DNA from: a virus
Virus record (IMG/VR): IMGVR_UViG_3300042384_001249
Coordinates: 1 to 44,683 of that record
Direction: 5' to 3' (one strand)
Length of the DNA stretch: 44,683 nucleotides
Position numbers and translations under genes: made by a program. The notes below the pieces were generated by a model that made no database searches, had not been told where the DNA came from, and saw nothing but the letters and a program-made list of their open reading frames with translations. Below, in pieces: positions 8,068-17,015 of this stretch (its first letter is position 1; each line of letters begins with the position of its first letter).

Positions 8068-9114
8068 ATGGCATTCACTAACGCTGAACTCGCTAACATC
8101 GCCGCGTCGGCCCTCGATTACTACATCAAGGGTCCGGCCTTCGCCCAGAACATCCAGGACAAGCCCCTGCTCAAAGCTCTCACCAGCAAGCAGAAGACTT
8201 TCCCTGGCGGTAAGGGTAACATCAGCCTCCCTGTCACGTTCGATTACACGACCGCGATCGCTGGCTTCACCCACAACGACACCGTCTCGTACGCCAACCC
8301 GGCTAACACGAAGCGCGCTAACTACCAGTGGAAGGAAATCCATGCTGGCATCTCGCTGACGCTCACCGAGCTGAAGCACGACGGTCTTTCCGTCGCTGAT
8401 TCCACCACCGGCGCCTCCACGTCCAAGCATTCCGAGCGCGACCTCACGGTCCTCACCGGCATCCTCGACGAAAAGCTCAAGGACATGACCGAAGGTTGGT
8501 CCCGCTCCTTCAACGAGATGCTCTGGAAGGACGGCTCGCAGGACGCCAAGGTCGTTCCCGGCCTCACGTCGCTGATCACGGACGACCCCACCACCGGCAC
8601 CGTCGGCGGTATCGACCGTGCTACCAACGCCAAGTGGCGCAACCGCGCCGCTGTCGGTGCTAACGCCATCGTCTGGATCTCCGGACAGCAGAAGGTCAGC
8701 GAATTCCTCCGCAAGGAAGTTCGCCAGCTTACCCGCTTCGGCGGCAAGCCGTCCCTCGTCCTCTGTGGTTCCGGCTTCCTGGAGTACCTCGACAAGGAAA
8801 TCACCTCCAAGGGCGTCTACACCCAGGAAGGCTTCTCCAAGTCCGACACGGACATCGGCCTCGCTGGCATCACCATGCGCGGTATCGGTACCTTCGTGTA
8901 CGATCCGACCCTGGACGACCTCGGTTACACCAACCGTGCTTACTTCATCGACCAGTCGAACATCAACCTCATGGTGATGGACGGCGAAGACAAGAAGCAG
9001 CACAACCCCGCCCGCCCGCATGACCAGTACGTTCTGTACCGCGCCATGACCTGGACCGGCGGCCTCGTTGGCAAGCAGTTCACCGGCTGCGCGGTCTACG
9101 AAATCACCGACTAA
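8068..9114 (+). CDS. Major capsid protein
   Basis: The 348-residue product has the composition and beta-rich pattern of an HK97-fold capsid protein: an N-terminal helix (NAELANIAASALDYYIKG), the IQDKPLLKALTSKQKTFPGG segment, and an IHAGISLTLTELKHDGLSV strand-helix region followed by an E-loop-like stretch. The C-terminal TWTGGLVGKQFTGCAVYEI (about residues 328-346) looks like the closing strand of the A domain. Codon use is strongly biased toward C-ending codons, as expected for the most highly translated gene. It is followed by a strong intrinsic terminator, which should separate scaffold/capsid expression from the tail genes. Confidence 0.85.
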   Translation: MAFTNAELANIAASALDYYIKGPAFAQNIQDKPLLKALTSKQKTFPGGKGNISLPVTFDYTTAIAGFTHNDTVSYANPANTKRANYQWKEIHAGISLTLTELKHDGLSVADSTTGASTSKHSERDLTVLTGILDEKLKDMTEGWSRSFNEMLWKDGSQDAKVVPGLTSLITDDPTTGTVGGIDRATNAKWRNRAAVGANAIVWISGQQKVSEFLRKEVRQLTRFGGKPSLVLCGSGFLEYLDKEITSKGVYTQEGFSKSDTDIGLAGITMRGIGTFVYDPTLDDLGYTNRAYFIDQSNINLMVMDGEDKKQHNPARPHDQYVLYRAMTWTGGLVGKQFTGCAVYEITD

Positions 9115-9137
9115 TCGGTAGTCGATAGACTCCCCCA

Positions 9138-9169
9138 GGGGGTGGTTACGCAAGTAGCCACCCCCTTTT
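9138..9169 (+). terminator. Intrinsic terminator after the capsid gene
   Basis: GGGGGTGGTTAC (9138-9149), a GCAA tetraloop and GTAGCCACCCCC (9154-9165) form a 12-bp stem with one G-U pair, followed by TTTT. It lies 24 bases after the capsid stop. It is the clearest terminator in the window and is followed at once by a new promoter. Confidence 0.9.
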
Positions 9170-9171
9170 GC

Positions 9172-9199
9172 TTGCAACAATGGCAAGCCGTGGCACGAT
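9172..9199 (+). promoter_or_regulatory. Promoter restarting tail-gene transcription
   Basis: TTGCAA (9172-9177), a 16-base spacer and CACGAT (9194-9199), then six bases and the ATG at 9206. The -10 to ATG distance is identical to that at 1321, 7033 and 40013. It begins three bases after the terminator T-run. Confidence 0.45.
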
Positions 9200-9205
9200 G
9201 TATGG

Positions 9206-9502
9206 ATGGAACACGCCAACGTAGAAATCCGACTCGCCGGCTCCCTTGAGAACACCGTTCGCAAGGAAGTCTCTGCTCCCGAAATCGCCGTCCTCAAAGC
9301 CATTCACGGCCACGACGCGGTGGTGAACATCAAGAAGTCCCGCACCGCCTCTGTCGAACAGGGCGTCGAACGCGCTCGCCTGGAGAAGCATTACGGCGAA
9401 GCCGTGATCGGCCGGTTCTTCCCCGGTGTCACCTCCAAGCTTCCTTCCACCCTCGCCGAAGTCGGCGTCGAAGTGCCGGAAGAAACCTCCAAGAAGAAGT
9501 AA
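9206..9502 (+). CDS. Small virion-cluster protein, unknown
   Basis: This 98-residue protein (MEHANVEIRLAGSLENTVRK...) has a mixed alpha/beta pattern and a Lys-rich tail ending KKK. It lies between the capsid and the tail tube A homologue, a slot that holds head-completion or decoration proteins in several phages. The segment GVERARLEKHYGEAVIGRFFPG looks like an amphipathic helix. No family is recognised. It is the first gene after the capsid terminator and follows its own promoter. A structural role is inferred from position only. Confidence 0.7.
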   Translation: MEHANVEIRLAGSLENTVRKEVSAPEIAVLKAIHGHDAVVNIKKSRTASVEQGVERARLEKHYGEAVIGRFFPGVTSKLPSTLAEVGVEVPEETSKKK

Positions 9503-9505
9503 CCG

Positions 9506-10204
9506 ATGGCTCGCGGCACCCAGCTCTCCGCGCTGGTCGATGCCCTGCGGGCAGAGATCGGTGCTTCGACCAACGTGGCAATGGGAGTTAACTCCCTGCC
9601 GGCGTTGAAGCAGATCCTCAATCGCACCCAATCCTGGCTGTGGGAAAAGTTCGACTGGCCGTTCGCGTATATCGAGCGAGACGAGCAAATGGTAAACGGC
9701 TCTCGGTACTACGGTTTCGACCCAGAGATCGACTTCGGTAGGATTACGGAAGCCCACGTCAAGTACTCGGATAGCTGGCGCAAACTGGACTACGGCATCG
9801 GCACGGAGCAGTACAACTCTTCCGACATCGCCGACGGCGACAAGGAAGACCCGCCCACCCGGTGGCGTCACTACGAAGGCAACCAGTTTGAAGTCTGGCC
9901 GACGCCTTCCAGCAACGAGTGTGTCGTCCGTTTCAAGGCGATCAAGAAGCTGCCGAAGATGGTCAACGACGGCGACGTCGCCCTACTGGACGACAATCTG
10001 ATCGTCCTGTTCGCTGCTGCCGAGATGCTCGCCCGCGCGAAGTCTGACGACGCCCAGGGCAAGATGAGTGCGGCCAACGAACTTTTCACCAAGCTCAAGG
10101 GTAGCGGCATCAAGAACGATGTCTTCGTGATGGGCGGCGGTCTGCCTGTTGAGGGTCAAAGCTTCCTTAACGGCGCGCGTATCCTGCCCAGCACCAGGGT
10201 CTAA
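9506..10204 (+). CDS. Tail tube protein A-like head-to-tail adaptor
   Basis: This 232-residue protein precedes the tail tube B homologue, matching gp11-gp12 order in T7-type phages. It opens with a helical adaptor-like region (QLSALVDALRAEIGASTN) and contains a WEKFDWPFAYIERDEQM segment (about residues 46-62) with aromatic residues typical of gp11-family adaptors, followed by beta-strand-rich sequence and a helical end (AAAEMLARAKSDDAQGKMSA). It should form the dodecameric ring below the portal. The gap to the preceding gene is three bases and to the next is three bases. Confidence 0.75.
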   Translation: MARGTQLSALVDALRAEIGASTNVAMGVNSLPALKQILNRTQSWLWEKFDWPFAYIERDEQMVNGSRYYGFDPEIDFGRITEAHVKYSDSWRKLDYGIGTEQYNSSDIADGDKEDPPTRWRHYEGNQFEVWPTPSSNECVVRFKAIKKLPKMVNDGDVALLDDNLIVLFAAAEMLARAKSDDAQGKMSAANELFTKLKGSGIKNDVFVMGGGLPVEGQSFLNGARILPSTRV

Positions 10205-10207
10205 TTT

Positions 10208-12868
10208 ATGGCATATATCGTCGTCGAGAACTTTTCAGCCGGCCTCGACACGCGGAGGCATCCCCTCACGGCTCGCCCAGGTACGCTCCAGACTCTGAAG
10301 AACGCCCACGTCTCGCGTGGGGGCGAAATTGAGAAGCGTAAGACTTTCGAGGCAATCAACTACGTCAACCCTGTCACATTCACTAGGCCGTTCCACGGCC
10401 TACAAGCTACGGCTGACAAGATCTATACCTTCACGGACGGATGGAATCACAATACTGGAAGTAACGAACTTCCTGTCGATCAATATGGCGTGTACGCTAT
10501 GCTTCTCAAGCATCCAAGCGTAACCCTTTGGTCTATCCCTGGTGATCGCCCAACCCTTGAAGGAATCGTCTACAGCACCCTGTACGGAGGTAAGACCTTT
10601 GTCCTGGCAAAGTGGAGTACCGGAGAGGTTATCCCATACTTTGACGGAGAGTTTATTTCTGACTTCTATGTCGGAAAGACGCGCGACTGGATGGCTAGTG
10701 CCTCTAATCCTTGGGATGTCTTTTGTGCTACCTTGGCTTGGCAGATCCGTGGTGGCAGTTACGGACTAACCACGACTGGATGGGATTCTGACAACTCCAA
10801 CATTCTTTATGGTGGAAACAGTTGGGTCGATTTGATCGCCCCTGCTGACGTTGACTTCACGCCTTCGTTCACGACTGAAGCAGGCGTATCCGTATCGACT
10901 TCCACGATTACGGAATTTAAGGCCGGCACAGCCGCAACAAAGGCTTCTGGTGGATTCTCCATCGTGTCTGGTACGCTTGGCACTCCGGCTTCCGCCACCC
11001 GCGCGCTTCAGTATGTCGGCGCGCTTGGTGCCGCAAAGATTATGAACATCTACTTCGATGAGCAGGAAGGCATCGATGAACCTGGAGGCTGGACTGGATT
11101 TGACGCCACAGGTTTCGCCAACACTTCCACCGGACTAGTAAGCCGAATTACTTACTACCTTACCAACTACAAGCGAAACAGAGACGGACTGGCTGATACT
11201 CCTGTCGGAGCTGCAATCGAATCGTATGCCTATCCGCGTAGACAGCCGGCCATCGGATACATCAAACTGTTCGTGCCTAACACTAGCGGCACTTACTTCG
11301 ACGATCACGCCGCCAACAATGGCAAGGACATCGAGATTGAGTTTGCCGCCGACCCTTCTTCGGTGCCTGGTATCAGCCAACTGATTGACGTCAGCACCAT
11401 CGCTCCTAGCGGTTTCAATGCCGGCCGGTGGACGGCGAAGTTCGCTTCTATGGCCGGCGGAGTCACCAATGCCGTCAGCCAAGTCCTGGTAGATGGCGTC
11501 GATGTTCTTGGTTCTCCTATGAAGTGGACTGGTTCTCACTCCATCACGATGACCAACATCGTAGACCAGATTAACACATTTAATTCCTCCCCGGAATATA
11601 CTGCGTCCTACGCCAACGACAAGATCACGCTTACTTCTGTCAACACAGGTGCTGACCAGAACGGACGAGTCGTCGAACTGAAGGTCATCGGCAACATCGG
11701 TTCGTCCGGCTACTCTTCATTTACCGGAGGTGCTGACGCCGTCCCTGCCGTCCGCAAGCGCGTAAGATTCAGTATCGGCGGCGGTGCTACCTTCACGTCG
11801 AACAAGAGCGTCACGCTGATCGCCACCAAGGCTTTGGATTCTTCCAATCCTGTGTACTTCGGCGCTACCCGCGTGACGGACACTATCCCTACGTCTGCAC
11901 TTACCTACAAGACCAAGGCTCACGTCGGCAGCGGATCTAGCCTGTTCTTCTCCGGAGTAAACAACCCGAAGAAGTGGGGACAGGACGGAGTCGGCGCCGG
12001 CTTCATCAACATGTCCAACAGCTCTGGTGGCAATGAAGTCATCACGGCTGTGTCTCTGTACCAAGGTAACCTGGCGGCCTTCAGCCGTCGCACGGTGCAA
12101 ATCTGGAGCATTGATACAGACCCTGCCAACAACCGCCAAGGCCAGGTGTTGTCCAACACCGGGGCGTTTGGTCCGCGTAGCGTCGTGTCTGTCGGTGATC
12201 TAGACGTATTCTACCTGTCCGACTCCGGAGTACGCTCCCTTCGCGCGCGAGACAGCTCTAACGCCGCCGTCGTCAACGATGTCGGTACGCCAATCGACAA
12301 CCTAATCTTGGCTGAAATCAGCGGTATGACTTTCGACCAGAAGGCTTCATGCCCTGCGGTCATCGAACCTATCGACGGACGCTACTGGGTAGCCATCGGA
12401 GACAAGATCTACGTCTACTCGTACTTCCCTAGCAGCCAAGTCGCCGCCTGGTCCACCTACGAACCTGGACATACCTTCACGGACTTCACTACCAAGGACG
12501 GCAAGGTCTACGCCAAGGAAGGCCAGTACGTCTACGTCTACGGCGGACTGGATGGTAATTCCTATGACGACGACGAAGTCGAAGTCATCCTGCCCTACCT
12601 TGACGGCGGCAAGCCCGCGCACATGAAGACCCTCATGGGTCTGGACATGACCTGCGAAGGCGAGTGGGCGGTTGAAATCGGTATGGATCCTATCAGCCCG
12701 GACGCCCGCGACCTAGTCGCCACGGTCAGCCAGCCTACCTTCACCCTTGGCCGCATCCAGGCTACCGGGATGGGGACGCACGTCGGCGTCCGTATGGTCA
12801 ACCAGTCTGCCGGCTACGCTCGGATTGCCAACCTCATCACCCACTTCGACTTCAATGAAAGTGACTGA
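10208..12868 (+). CDS. Tail tube protein B-like tail nozzle
   Basis: The 886-residue protein begins with a signature of gp12-type nozzles, VENFSAGLDTRRHPLTARP (residues about 5-23), then a LKNAHVSRGGEIEKRKTFE segment. The middle is long and beta-rich with Ig-like or insertion-like stretches (about 240-560). The C-terminal third returns to nozzle-like features: YQGNLAAFSRRTVQIWSID, GPRSVVSVGDLDVFYLSDSG and RYWVAIGDKIYVYSYFPSS, which suggest beta-propeller blades. It should form the hexameric distal tube through which DNA leaves. Codon usage is more A/T-tolerant than in the replication genes. It overlaps the next gene by 14 bases. Confidence 0.85.
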   Translation: MAYIVVENFSAGLDTRRHPLTARPGTLQTLKNAHVSRGGEIEKRKTFEAINYVNPVTFTRPFHGLQATADKIYTFTDGWNHNTGSNELPVDQYGVYAMLLKHPSVTLWSIPGDRPTLEGIVYSTLYGGKTFVLAKWSTGEVIPYFDGEFISDFYVGKTRDWMASASNPWDVFCATLAWQIRGGSYGLTTTGWDSDNSNILYGGNSWVDLIAPADVDFTPSFTTEAGVSVSTSTITEFKAGTAATKASGGFSIVSGTLGTPASATRALQYVGALGAAKIMNIYFDEQEGIDEPGGWTGFDATGFANTSTGLVSRITYYLTNYKRNRDGLADTPVGAAIESYAYPRRQPAIGYIKLFVPNTSGTYFDDHAANNGKDIEIEFAADPSSVPGISQLIDVSTIAPSGFNAGRWTAKFASMAGGVTNAVSQVLVDGVDVLGSPMKWTGSHSITMTNIVDQINTFNSSPEYTASYANDKITLTSVNTGADQNGRVVELKVIGNIGSSGYSSFTGGADAVPAVRKRVRFSIGGGATFTSNKSVTLIATKALDSSNPVYFGATRVTDTIPTSALTYKTKAHVGSGSSLFFSGVNNPKKWGQDGVGAGFINMSNSSGGNEVITAVSLYQGNLAAFSRRTVQIWSIDTDPANNRQGQVLSNTGAFGPRSVVSVGDLDVFYLSDSGVRSLRARDSSNAAVVNDVGTPIDNLILAEISGMTFDQKASCPAVIEPIDGRYWVAIGDKIYVYSYFPSSQVAAWSTYEPGHTFTDFTTKDGKVYAKEGQYVYVYGGLDGNSYDDDEVEVILPYLDGGKPAHMKTLMGLDMTCEGEWAVEIGMDPISPDARDLVATVSQPTFTLGRIQATGMGTHVGVRMVNQSAGYARIANLITHFDFNESD

Positions 12869-13340
12869 ACTGTATCCCGAAGGGGTGCAGCATGTGGTTC
12901 ACAACATGAGGGCGAAGGACCAGGCGGAGGTGTACGCCACCCAATGGTCGGACAATCCGTGGGAATTCGGCAACAGCATCCTACGAGTCGGAGGGGGAGG
13001 CTTCGTCCTCCACGCCGACGACGGCGAACCTGTGGTGTGCTGTGGGGCGATGCCGATGTGGAACGGCGTCATGTCGATTTGGATGTTCGCAACCGACAGG
13101 TTCGACGAGATATCTCTATCCGTACATCGGTTCGCCAAGAAGGTATTCTTCCCATGCCTAGACGAGATTGGGTGGCATAGGCTTGAGTGCCGGAGCATCG
13201 CCAGTCACGACGTAGCCCACCGATGGCTGGAGCTGCTCGGTGCGACCAAGGAGTGTGAAGTTTCTAACTACGGCAAGGCCGGCGAGGCGTTCTATCTGTA
13301 TTGCTGGACAAAGCCGCCGGCAGAGACACAATCGACCTAG
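12855..13340 (+). CDS. GNAT-fold-like internal virion protein (T7 gp13-like)
   Basis: The ATG at 12855 lies inside the end of the nozzle gene. The 161-residue product has the strand-helix layout of GCN5-type acetyltransferases: FVLHADDGEPVVCCGAMPMW in the beta core, a helix from about residue 80, and GWHRLECRSIASHDVAHRWL followed by LLGATKECEVSNYGKAGEAF, the usual late GNAT region. T7-type phages have a GNAT-like gp13 in the same place, used in virion assembly and often thought catalytically dead. Whether this one binds acetyl-CoA cannot be told from the sequence. Confidence 0.6.
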   Translation: MKVTELYPEGVQHVVHNMRAKDQAEVYATQWSDNPWEFGNSILRVGGGGFVLHADDGEPVVCCGAMPMWNGVMSIWMFATDRFDEISLSVHRFAKKVFFPCLDEIGWHRLECRSIASHDVAHRWLELLGATKECEVSNYGKAGEAFYLYCWTKPPAETQST

Positions 13341-13344
13341 CAAG

Positions 13345-13644
13345 ATGTGTACCCCTGTAACCAGCGGAGGCGGCTTCAAGATGCTTGGAGATATGATCCA
13401 AGAGGGTAAGCGCGTCCGTGACGAATCGTACACGAACGCATTTATGTCTCCCAGGGGAGATGCCGGCATCCAGAAGCAGGCTCAACAGCCCACCCCATCC
13501 AGGTTTCAAATCGGCACTCTTTCTAATCCTATGGGCAACGCTATGGTCGGCATGGCAATCGCCAAGAACAACCCCAGCGCATTCGCCAACGGACCTATCA
13601 AAGTGAATACTTCTAATCAACAGACCGGGAGGGTCATCTCCTAA
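13345..13644 (+). CDS. Met-Cys virion protein 1, unknown
   Basis: This 99-residue protein starts MCTPVTSGGG at 13345; the longer upstream frame is a shadow of the GNAT-like gene. It is Gly/Asn/Gln-rich and probably flexible. It is the first of four consecutive genes whose products all begin Met-Cys (13345, 13644, 14270, 14755). Its stop shares bases with the next ATG (TAATG). Its place among internal core genes suggests a virion component, but no family is recognised. Confidence 0.65.
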   Translation: MCTPVTSGGGFKMLGDMIQEGKRVRDESYTNAFMSPRGDAGIQKQAQQPTPSRFQIGTLSNPMGNAMVGMAIAKNNPSAFANGPIKVNTSNQQTGRVIS

Positions 13645-14264
13645 TGTGCTTCGGCGGAGGAGGCGGTGACGGCGGTGCAGCCCAGGCGCGCGCTGACGAG
13701 CAGGCGCGTCAAGCCCGCATCAAGCAGGGCGTTGGACGGATCAACGAACAGTTCAACCAGTTCGACGACAGTTTCTACCAGGGTCGTAAGGACGCCTATA
13801 AGAACTTCGCAGCCCCCCAGGTCAATGACGCCTATAAGCAGGTCAGCGATCAGTTGGCATTCAGCCTAGCCCGCACCGGCCTTGACCAGTCCAGCGAAGC
13901 CGCCCGACAGCAGGGTGTACTGATGCGCGACAACGCCCTCGCTCGCCAGGGTCTTGCCGAAGGTGCGACGACTGAAGCCACCAAGGCTCGCCAGGCCGTC
14001 GAAGACCAGCGCAACGCCCTCATCCAGCAGGTCAACATGACCAGCGATCCGGAGATGGCCGCCCAGAATGCCCTCCGCTCTGCCGGCATTCTGGAGCAAC
14101 AGCAGGCTTTCAACCCAGTCGCCAACTTGTTCGCAAACACCACCGGCATGCTCGGTGCTGCACAGAATTCTGGCTACTACTCCGGCGGTCCTGGTCTGAA
14201 GCCGTTCCGAGAATTCGTCGGTCTTGGATCTAACAAAGACAACCGAGTTGTTCAAAGCCGATAA
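13644..14264 (+). CDS. Met-Cys virion protein 2, internal core candidate
   Basis: The 206-residue protein begins MCFGGGGGDGGAAQ, continues with a long helical region (ARADEQARQARIKQGVGRIN and SDQLAFSLARTGLDQSSEAA), and ends in a Gly/Phe-rich tail. Ala/Gln-rich helices after a glycine stretch resemble the ejected core proteins of short-tailed phages, which are helical and lack secretion signals. Met-Cys followed by glycines could expose an N-terminal Cys after Met removal. It is coupled to the previous gene by a one-base overlap. Confidence 0.65.
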   Translation: MCFGGGGGDGGAAQARADEQARQARIKQGVGRINEQFNQFDDSFYQGRKDAYKNFAAPQVNDAYKQVSDQLAFSLARTGLDQSSEAARQQGVLMRDNALARQGLAEGATTEATKARQAVEDQRNALIQQVNMTSDPEMAAQNALRSAGILEQQQAFNPVANLFANTTGMLGAAQNSGYYSGGPGLKPFREFVGLGSNKDNRVVQSR

Positions 14265-14269
14265 CTTTT

Positions 14270-14755
14270 ATGTGTACTCCACAAATTCAACAGGCCATTG
14301 CCGGCGCGCAAGCCGCCGGCATCATCCCCGGTCAGCAGGTTAACCCCCAGGAAGCCATCACCGAAGGTACCGTATCTTCCGGCCTCCAGTCTGTTCCCCC
14401 GGCTGGATTCGACCCGCGTATGAACGATCCTCGCTACAACAAATTTGGTGCGACCGCTTCGCAGATTTCTGAACTTTTCGATCCTCGTACCGGACAGGTA
14501 ACCCGCCAGGTTGGTCCGCCCAAGGAAATGCAAATCGTTCCTATCAGCAAGGAAGAGTTTGATGGTCCGGTAATGAGCGACAGCATCAACAGCATCCCGC
14601 AGCACATGATGCGTAAGCAATACGCTCCTATCCCCCTAGAGCAGCCTATCCGTCGTTCTCCTACTGTCGGTGAGTTGCTTGGCATCAAGCCTGGTCAGTA
14701 CGAAGAAGTTGGCGGTCCTGGTGACTTCCGAAACCTCAACGTCCCCCTTCGTTAA
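14270..14755 (+). CDS. Met-Cys virion protein 3, unknown
   Basis: This 161-residue protein (MCTPQIQQAIAGAQAAGIIPG...) has a short hydrophobic/Ala-rich start, then Pro-rich, probably extended sequence containing FDPRMNDPRYNKFGATASQI and FDPRTGQVTRQVGPPKEM, two FDPR elements. It is not recognised. The N-terminus is nearly identical in style to that of its two neighbours. Its TAA shares a base with the ATG of the next Met-Cys gene. A virion role is inferred from the cluster. Confidence 0.65.
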   Translation: MCTPQIQQAIAGAQAAGIIPGQQVNPQEAITEGTVSSGLQSVPPAGFDPRMNDPRYNKFGATASQISELFDPRTGQVTRQVGPPKEMQIVPISKEEFDGPVMSDSINSIPQHMMRKQYAPIPLEQPIRRSPTVGELLGIKPGQYEEVGGPGDFRNLNVPLR

Positions 14756-15624
14756 TGTGTAATCCTGTTGCCATCGCCCTATCTCTAACGGCGGCAGGAT
14801 CTGCCGCCCAGGCCGCCGGCGCGCGTCGCGCAGCCAAGGCTATGGAAGGCGCGCGTGTTGCCGAAAGCATCCGCCAAAAGGGATTCCAGGACGAAGCCAA
14901 CAAGGTCGTCGATGAGTCGCTGAACAAGTCCGGCAAGTCGTCTACAGAAGCCGGGATGAAGGCCGCAGCCGAAGCGCGAGCTGCCGATGCCGCTGCGGCG
15001 ACCGCTGAAGTCCGAAAGCCCATCGAGGCGACCGGAGAGAACCTCGCCGGAGACACGGCTGGCAACAAGGTCATGGCTACGGAAAGCGACCTACAGGCAG
15101 CCAAGAACCTTGGCTACGCCGGTCAGCAGGGTGCCGCCAAGGCTAACATGCTTTCGTTCAACGACGTCACGTTCCAGAACGCGATCAATAACATCCGCGC
15201 CGGTCAGCAACTCAACACGACTGGTAACTTCATGCGAGGTTCTGCTGGCGTACTGCCTGTTGAACTTGAATACGCATCCAAGAAGGGCGACAGTCTAAAG
15301 ACCCTTGGTACTGCCCTGTCTACCGCTGGAACCATCGTTGGTATGGGTGCTGGTGCTGACTGGTGGAAGGCCGCAGATACGGCCGGTAGCGGCGTCGCCG
15401 CCGGCACCGCCATCACGACCAATCCTGCCGGAGCAATCACTCCCGCTATTACGTCCACCCCTGCCAATCTTCCTGCCAACCTATTCCCAGAAGTAGGCAA
15501 GCTGCCTGTCCAGAAGAGTCTGTTCGATCTTCGTTTCGGACATCTCCTTTCCGGCACTCCTCAAGCCAATCTCTTTGGCACTCCCTGGTCGGAGGCACTA
15601 AAAGTACCTTACAAAATTAACTAA
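14755..15624 (+). CDS. Met-Cys virion protein 4, T7 gp14-like internal core protein
   Basis: The 289-residue protein starts MCNPVAIALSLTAAGSAAQA, very like the opening of T7 gp14, which also begins Met-Cys and has a hydrophobic Ala-rich start. T7 gp14 is ejected first and forms the outer-membrane pore. A long Ala-rich helical region follows (KAAAEARAADAAAATAEVRK), then a hydrophobic Gly/Ala segment (TLGTALSTAGTIVGMGAGAD, about residues 183-202) that might enter a membrane. The match is by motif and gene order. Confidence 0.7.
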   Translation: MCNPVAIALSLTAAGSAAQAAGARRAAKAMEGARVAESIRQKGFQDEANKVVDESLNKSGKSSTEAGMKAAAEARAADAAAATAEVRKPIEATGENLAGDTAGNKVMATESDLQAAKNLGYAGQQGAAKANMLSFNDVTFQNAINNIRAGQQLNTTGNFMRGSAGVLPVELEYASKKGDSLKTLGTALSTAGTIVGMGAGADWWKAADTAGSGVAAGTAITTNPAGAITPAITSTPANLPANLFPEVGKLPVQKSLFDLRFGHLLSGTPQANLFGTPWSEALKVPYKIN

Positions 15625-15626
15625 AC

Positions 15627-17015
15627 ATGGCTGATACCGTAAATGTTCAAGGCGACCCTCTGTGGGGCAAAGGACTTAACAGCATCGCTGGAATGTTCGA
15701 CCCGAAGGCTGAAGCCCAGGGTGCGTCCGTGCTTGCCACCACTCGTTACAACAACGCAAAGGCCGCCGGCGTCGAAGACCAGAACAACGCCTTGAGCGAC
15801 GCATACCTTGCTGCCGCCGGCTATTCCCCGGCAGAGATTGCCGCCGCGCGCGCTACGCGAGACAACTCGCTGGCTTCCTTCGGTAGGGGCATCAATGAGT
15901 TTCGCGGTCGTGAAGCCCTCATCAAGGGCGACACCAAGGTAGCCCTTCCGCTCCTTGGACAGGCAAACGCCTACGATGATTACACCAAGGGCGAAATGGT
16001 CCGCCGTCTTACCACCAACCCGGACGGCACCCTCAATATGACCTTTGCCCCTGCCCTGGCTGCCGGCGTCACCACTAGCGGTGGCGTCATCACCCAGCTT
16101 GGAGAAGACGGCAAGTTCAAGATCATCGACACGACTCCTGCCGGCAAGGTTGACCTGGGTCGAATCAAAACGGATAAGGCGGAGTCTGAAGCCAAGATCA
16201 AACTGATGGGGACGAGGGAAACCAATTTGGGTCGCCTTACGGACGCCCAGATTGCCCTGCTCAAGTCGAAGGGTGTTGCTGTTGAGTATCTTACCGAAGC
16301 AAAGGTCGGCGCCATTGAGAATGCGGCTAATAACGCTACCGCTGAAAGCGAAGCCAGAATCGCCCTTACTAACCTTACTGGCGAAGAACGCACCAGGCTT
16401 ACGAACGCACAGATTGCTCGCCTACAGGGTCTGACTAACACGGACAAGTTGAAGGCCGACGCAGAAGCTGCCCGCGCCAACCTCAACGACCAGGCGAAGC
16501 AACTGACCGTACGCAAGGGGATCGAGGATATCTACGCCAAGGACTTCGCCGAGAACCTTGGAACGGCAAACGCATGGGAGCAGGTAGATCCTGCCCAGAA
16601 GAAGTCCCTCACGGATCGTGCCATGCAGTACATCCTGCGAGACAAGCTGGACGTCATGGCGGCCATGAGGAAGTCCGAGGCTGACCATAAGATTACCGGA
16701 AGCATGGTTAAGGGCAAGAAGGACGTCTTCTGGGGCTTGAAACAGAGCGACAACGGAAAGATCAGCTTTGAAGGATTTACGGTTCCCGAAGCCTTGGCCG
16801 ATGTCGTAGCCAGCGGTGCGGCCCCTACTAGTACGCCCGCCGCCCCTGTCATTGCTCCGGCTGCCGGGGCTGCTCCTGCGGCCGCCGCCGCGCCTGCCGT
16901 AACAGCCGACACCCCTAGGATTACCGACGATGCGGCCGGCCGAGAGGCTTGGGGTAAGCTTGCTCCAGGTACTGTTTATGTTGCTCCAGATGGAAGCGTC
17001 CGTACAAAGGAGTAA
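15627..17015 (+). CDS. Internal virion protein, gp15-position
   Basis: This 462-residue protein sits where T7-type phages encode gp15, the middle component of the ejectosome. It begins NVQGDPLWGKGLNSIAGMFD, is helical throughout the first 390 residues (AADQ/N-rich with KADAEAARANLNDQAKQL), and has a Pro/Ala-rich linker (about residues 395-430, APAAGAAPAAAAAPAV) before a short C-terminal domain ending AWGKLAPGTVYVAPDGSVRT. That last motif is common at the ends of phage virion proteins. The Pro/Ala linker resembles those of the giant protein next to it. TAATG coupling to the next gene, with an AAAGGAG Shine-Dalgarno-like sequence just before. Confidence 0.65.
   Translation: MADTVNVQGDPLWGKGLNSIAGMFDPKAEAQGASVLATTRYNNAKAAGVEDQNNALSDAYLAAAGYSPAEIAAARATRDNSLASFGRGINEFRGREALIKGDTKVALPLLGQANAYDDYTKGEMVRRLTTNPDGTLNMTFAPALAAGVTTSGGVITQLGEDGKFKIIDTTPAGKVDLGRIKTDKAESEAKIKLMGTRETNLGRLTDAQIALLKSKGVAVEYLTEAKVGAIENAANNATAESEARIALTNLTGEERTRLTNAQIARLQGLTNTDKLKADAEAARANLNDQAKQLTVRKGIEDIYAKDFAENLGTANAWEQVDPAQKKSLTDRAMQYILRDKLDVMAAMRKSEADHKITGSMVKGKKDVFWGLKQSDNGKISFEGFTVPEALADVVASGAAPTSTPAAPVIAPAAGAAPAAAAAPAVTADTPRITDDAAGREAWGKLAPGTVYVAPDGSVRTKE

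Noticed and set aside
8017-9303. 428-residue minus-strand frame opposite the capsid gene
   Set aside because: Shadow of the strongly biased capsid gene; crosses the terminator and has low-complexity acidic/Gly composition.
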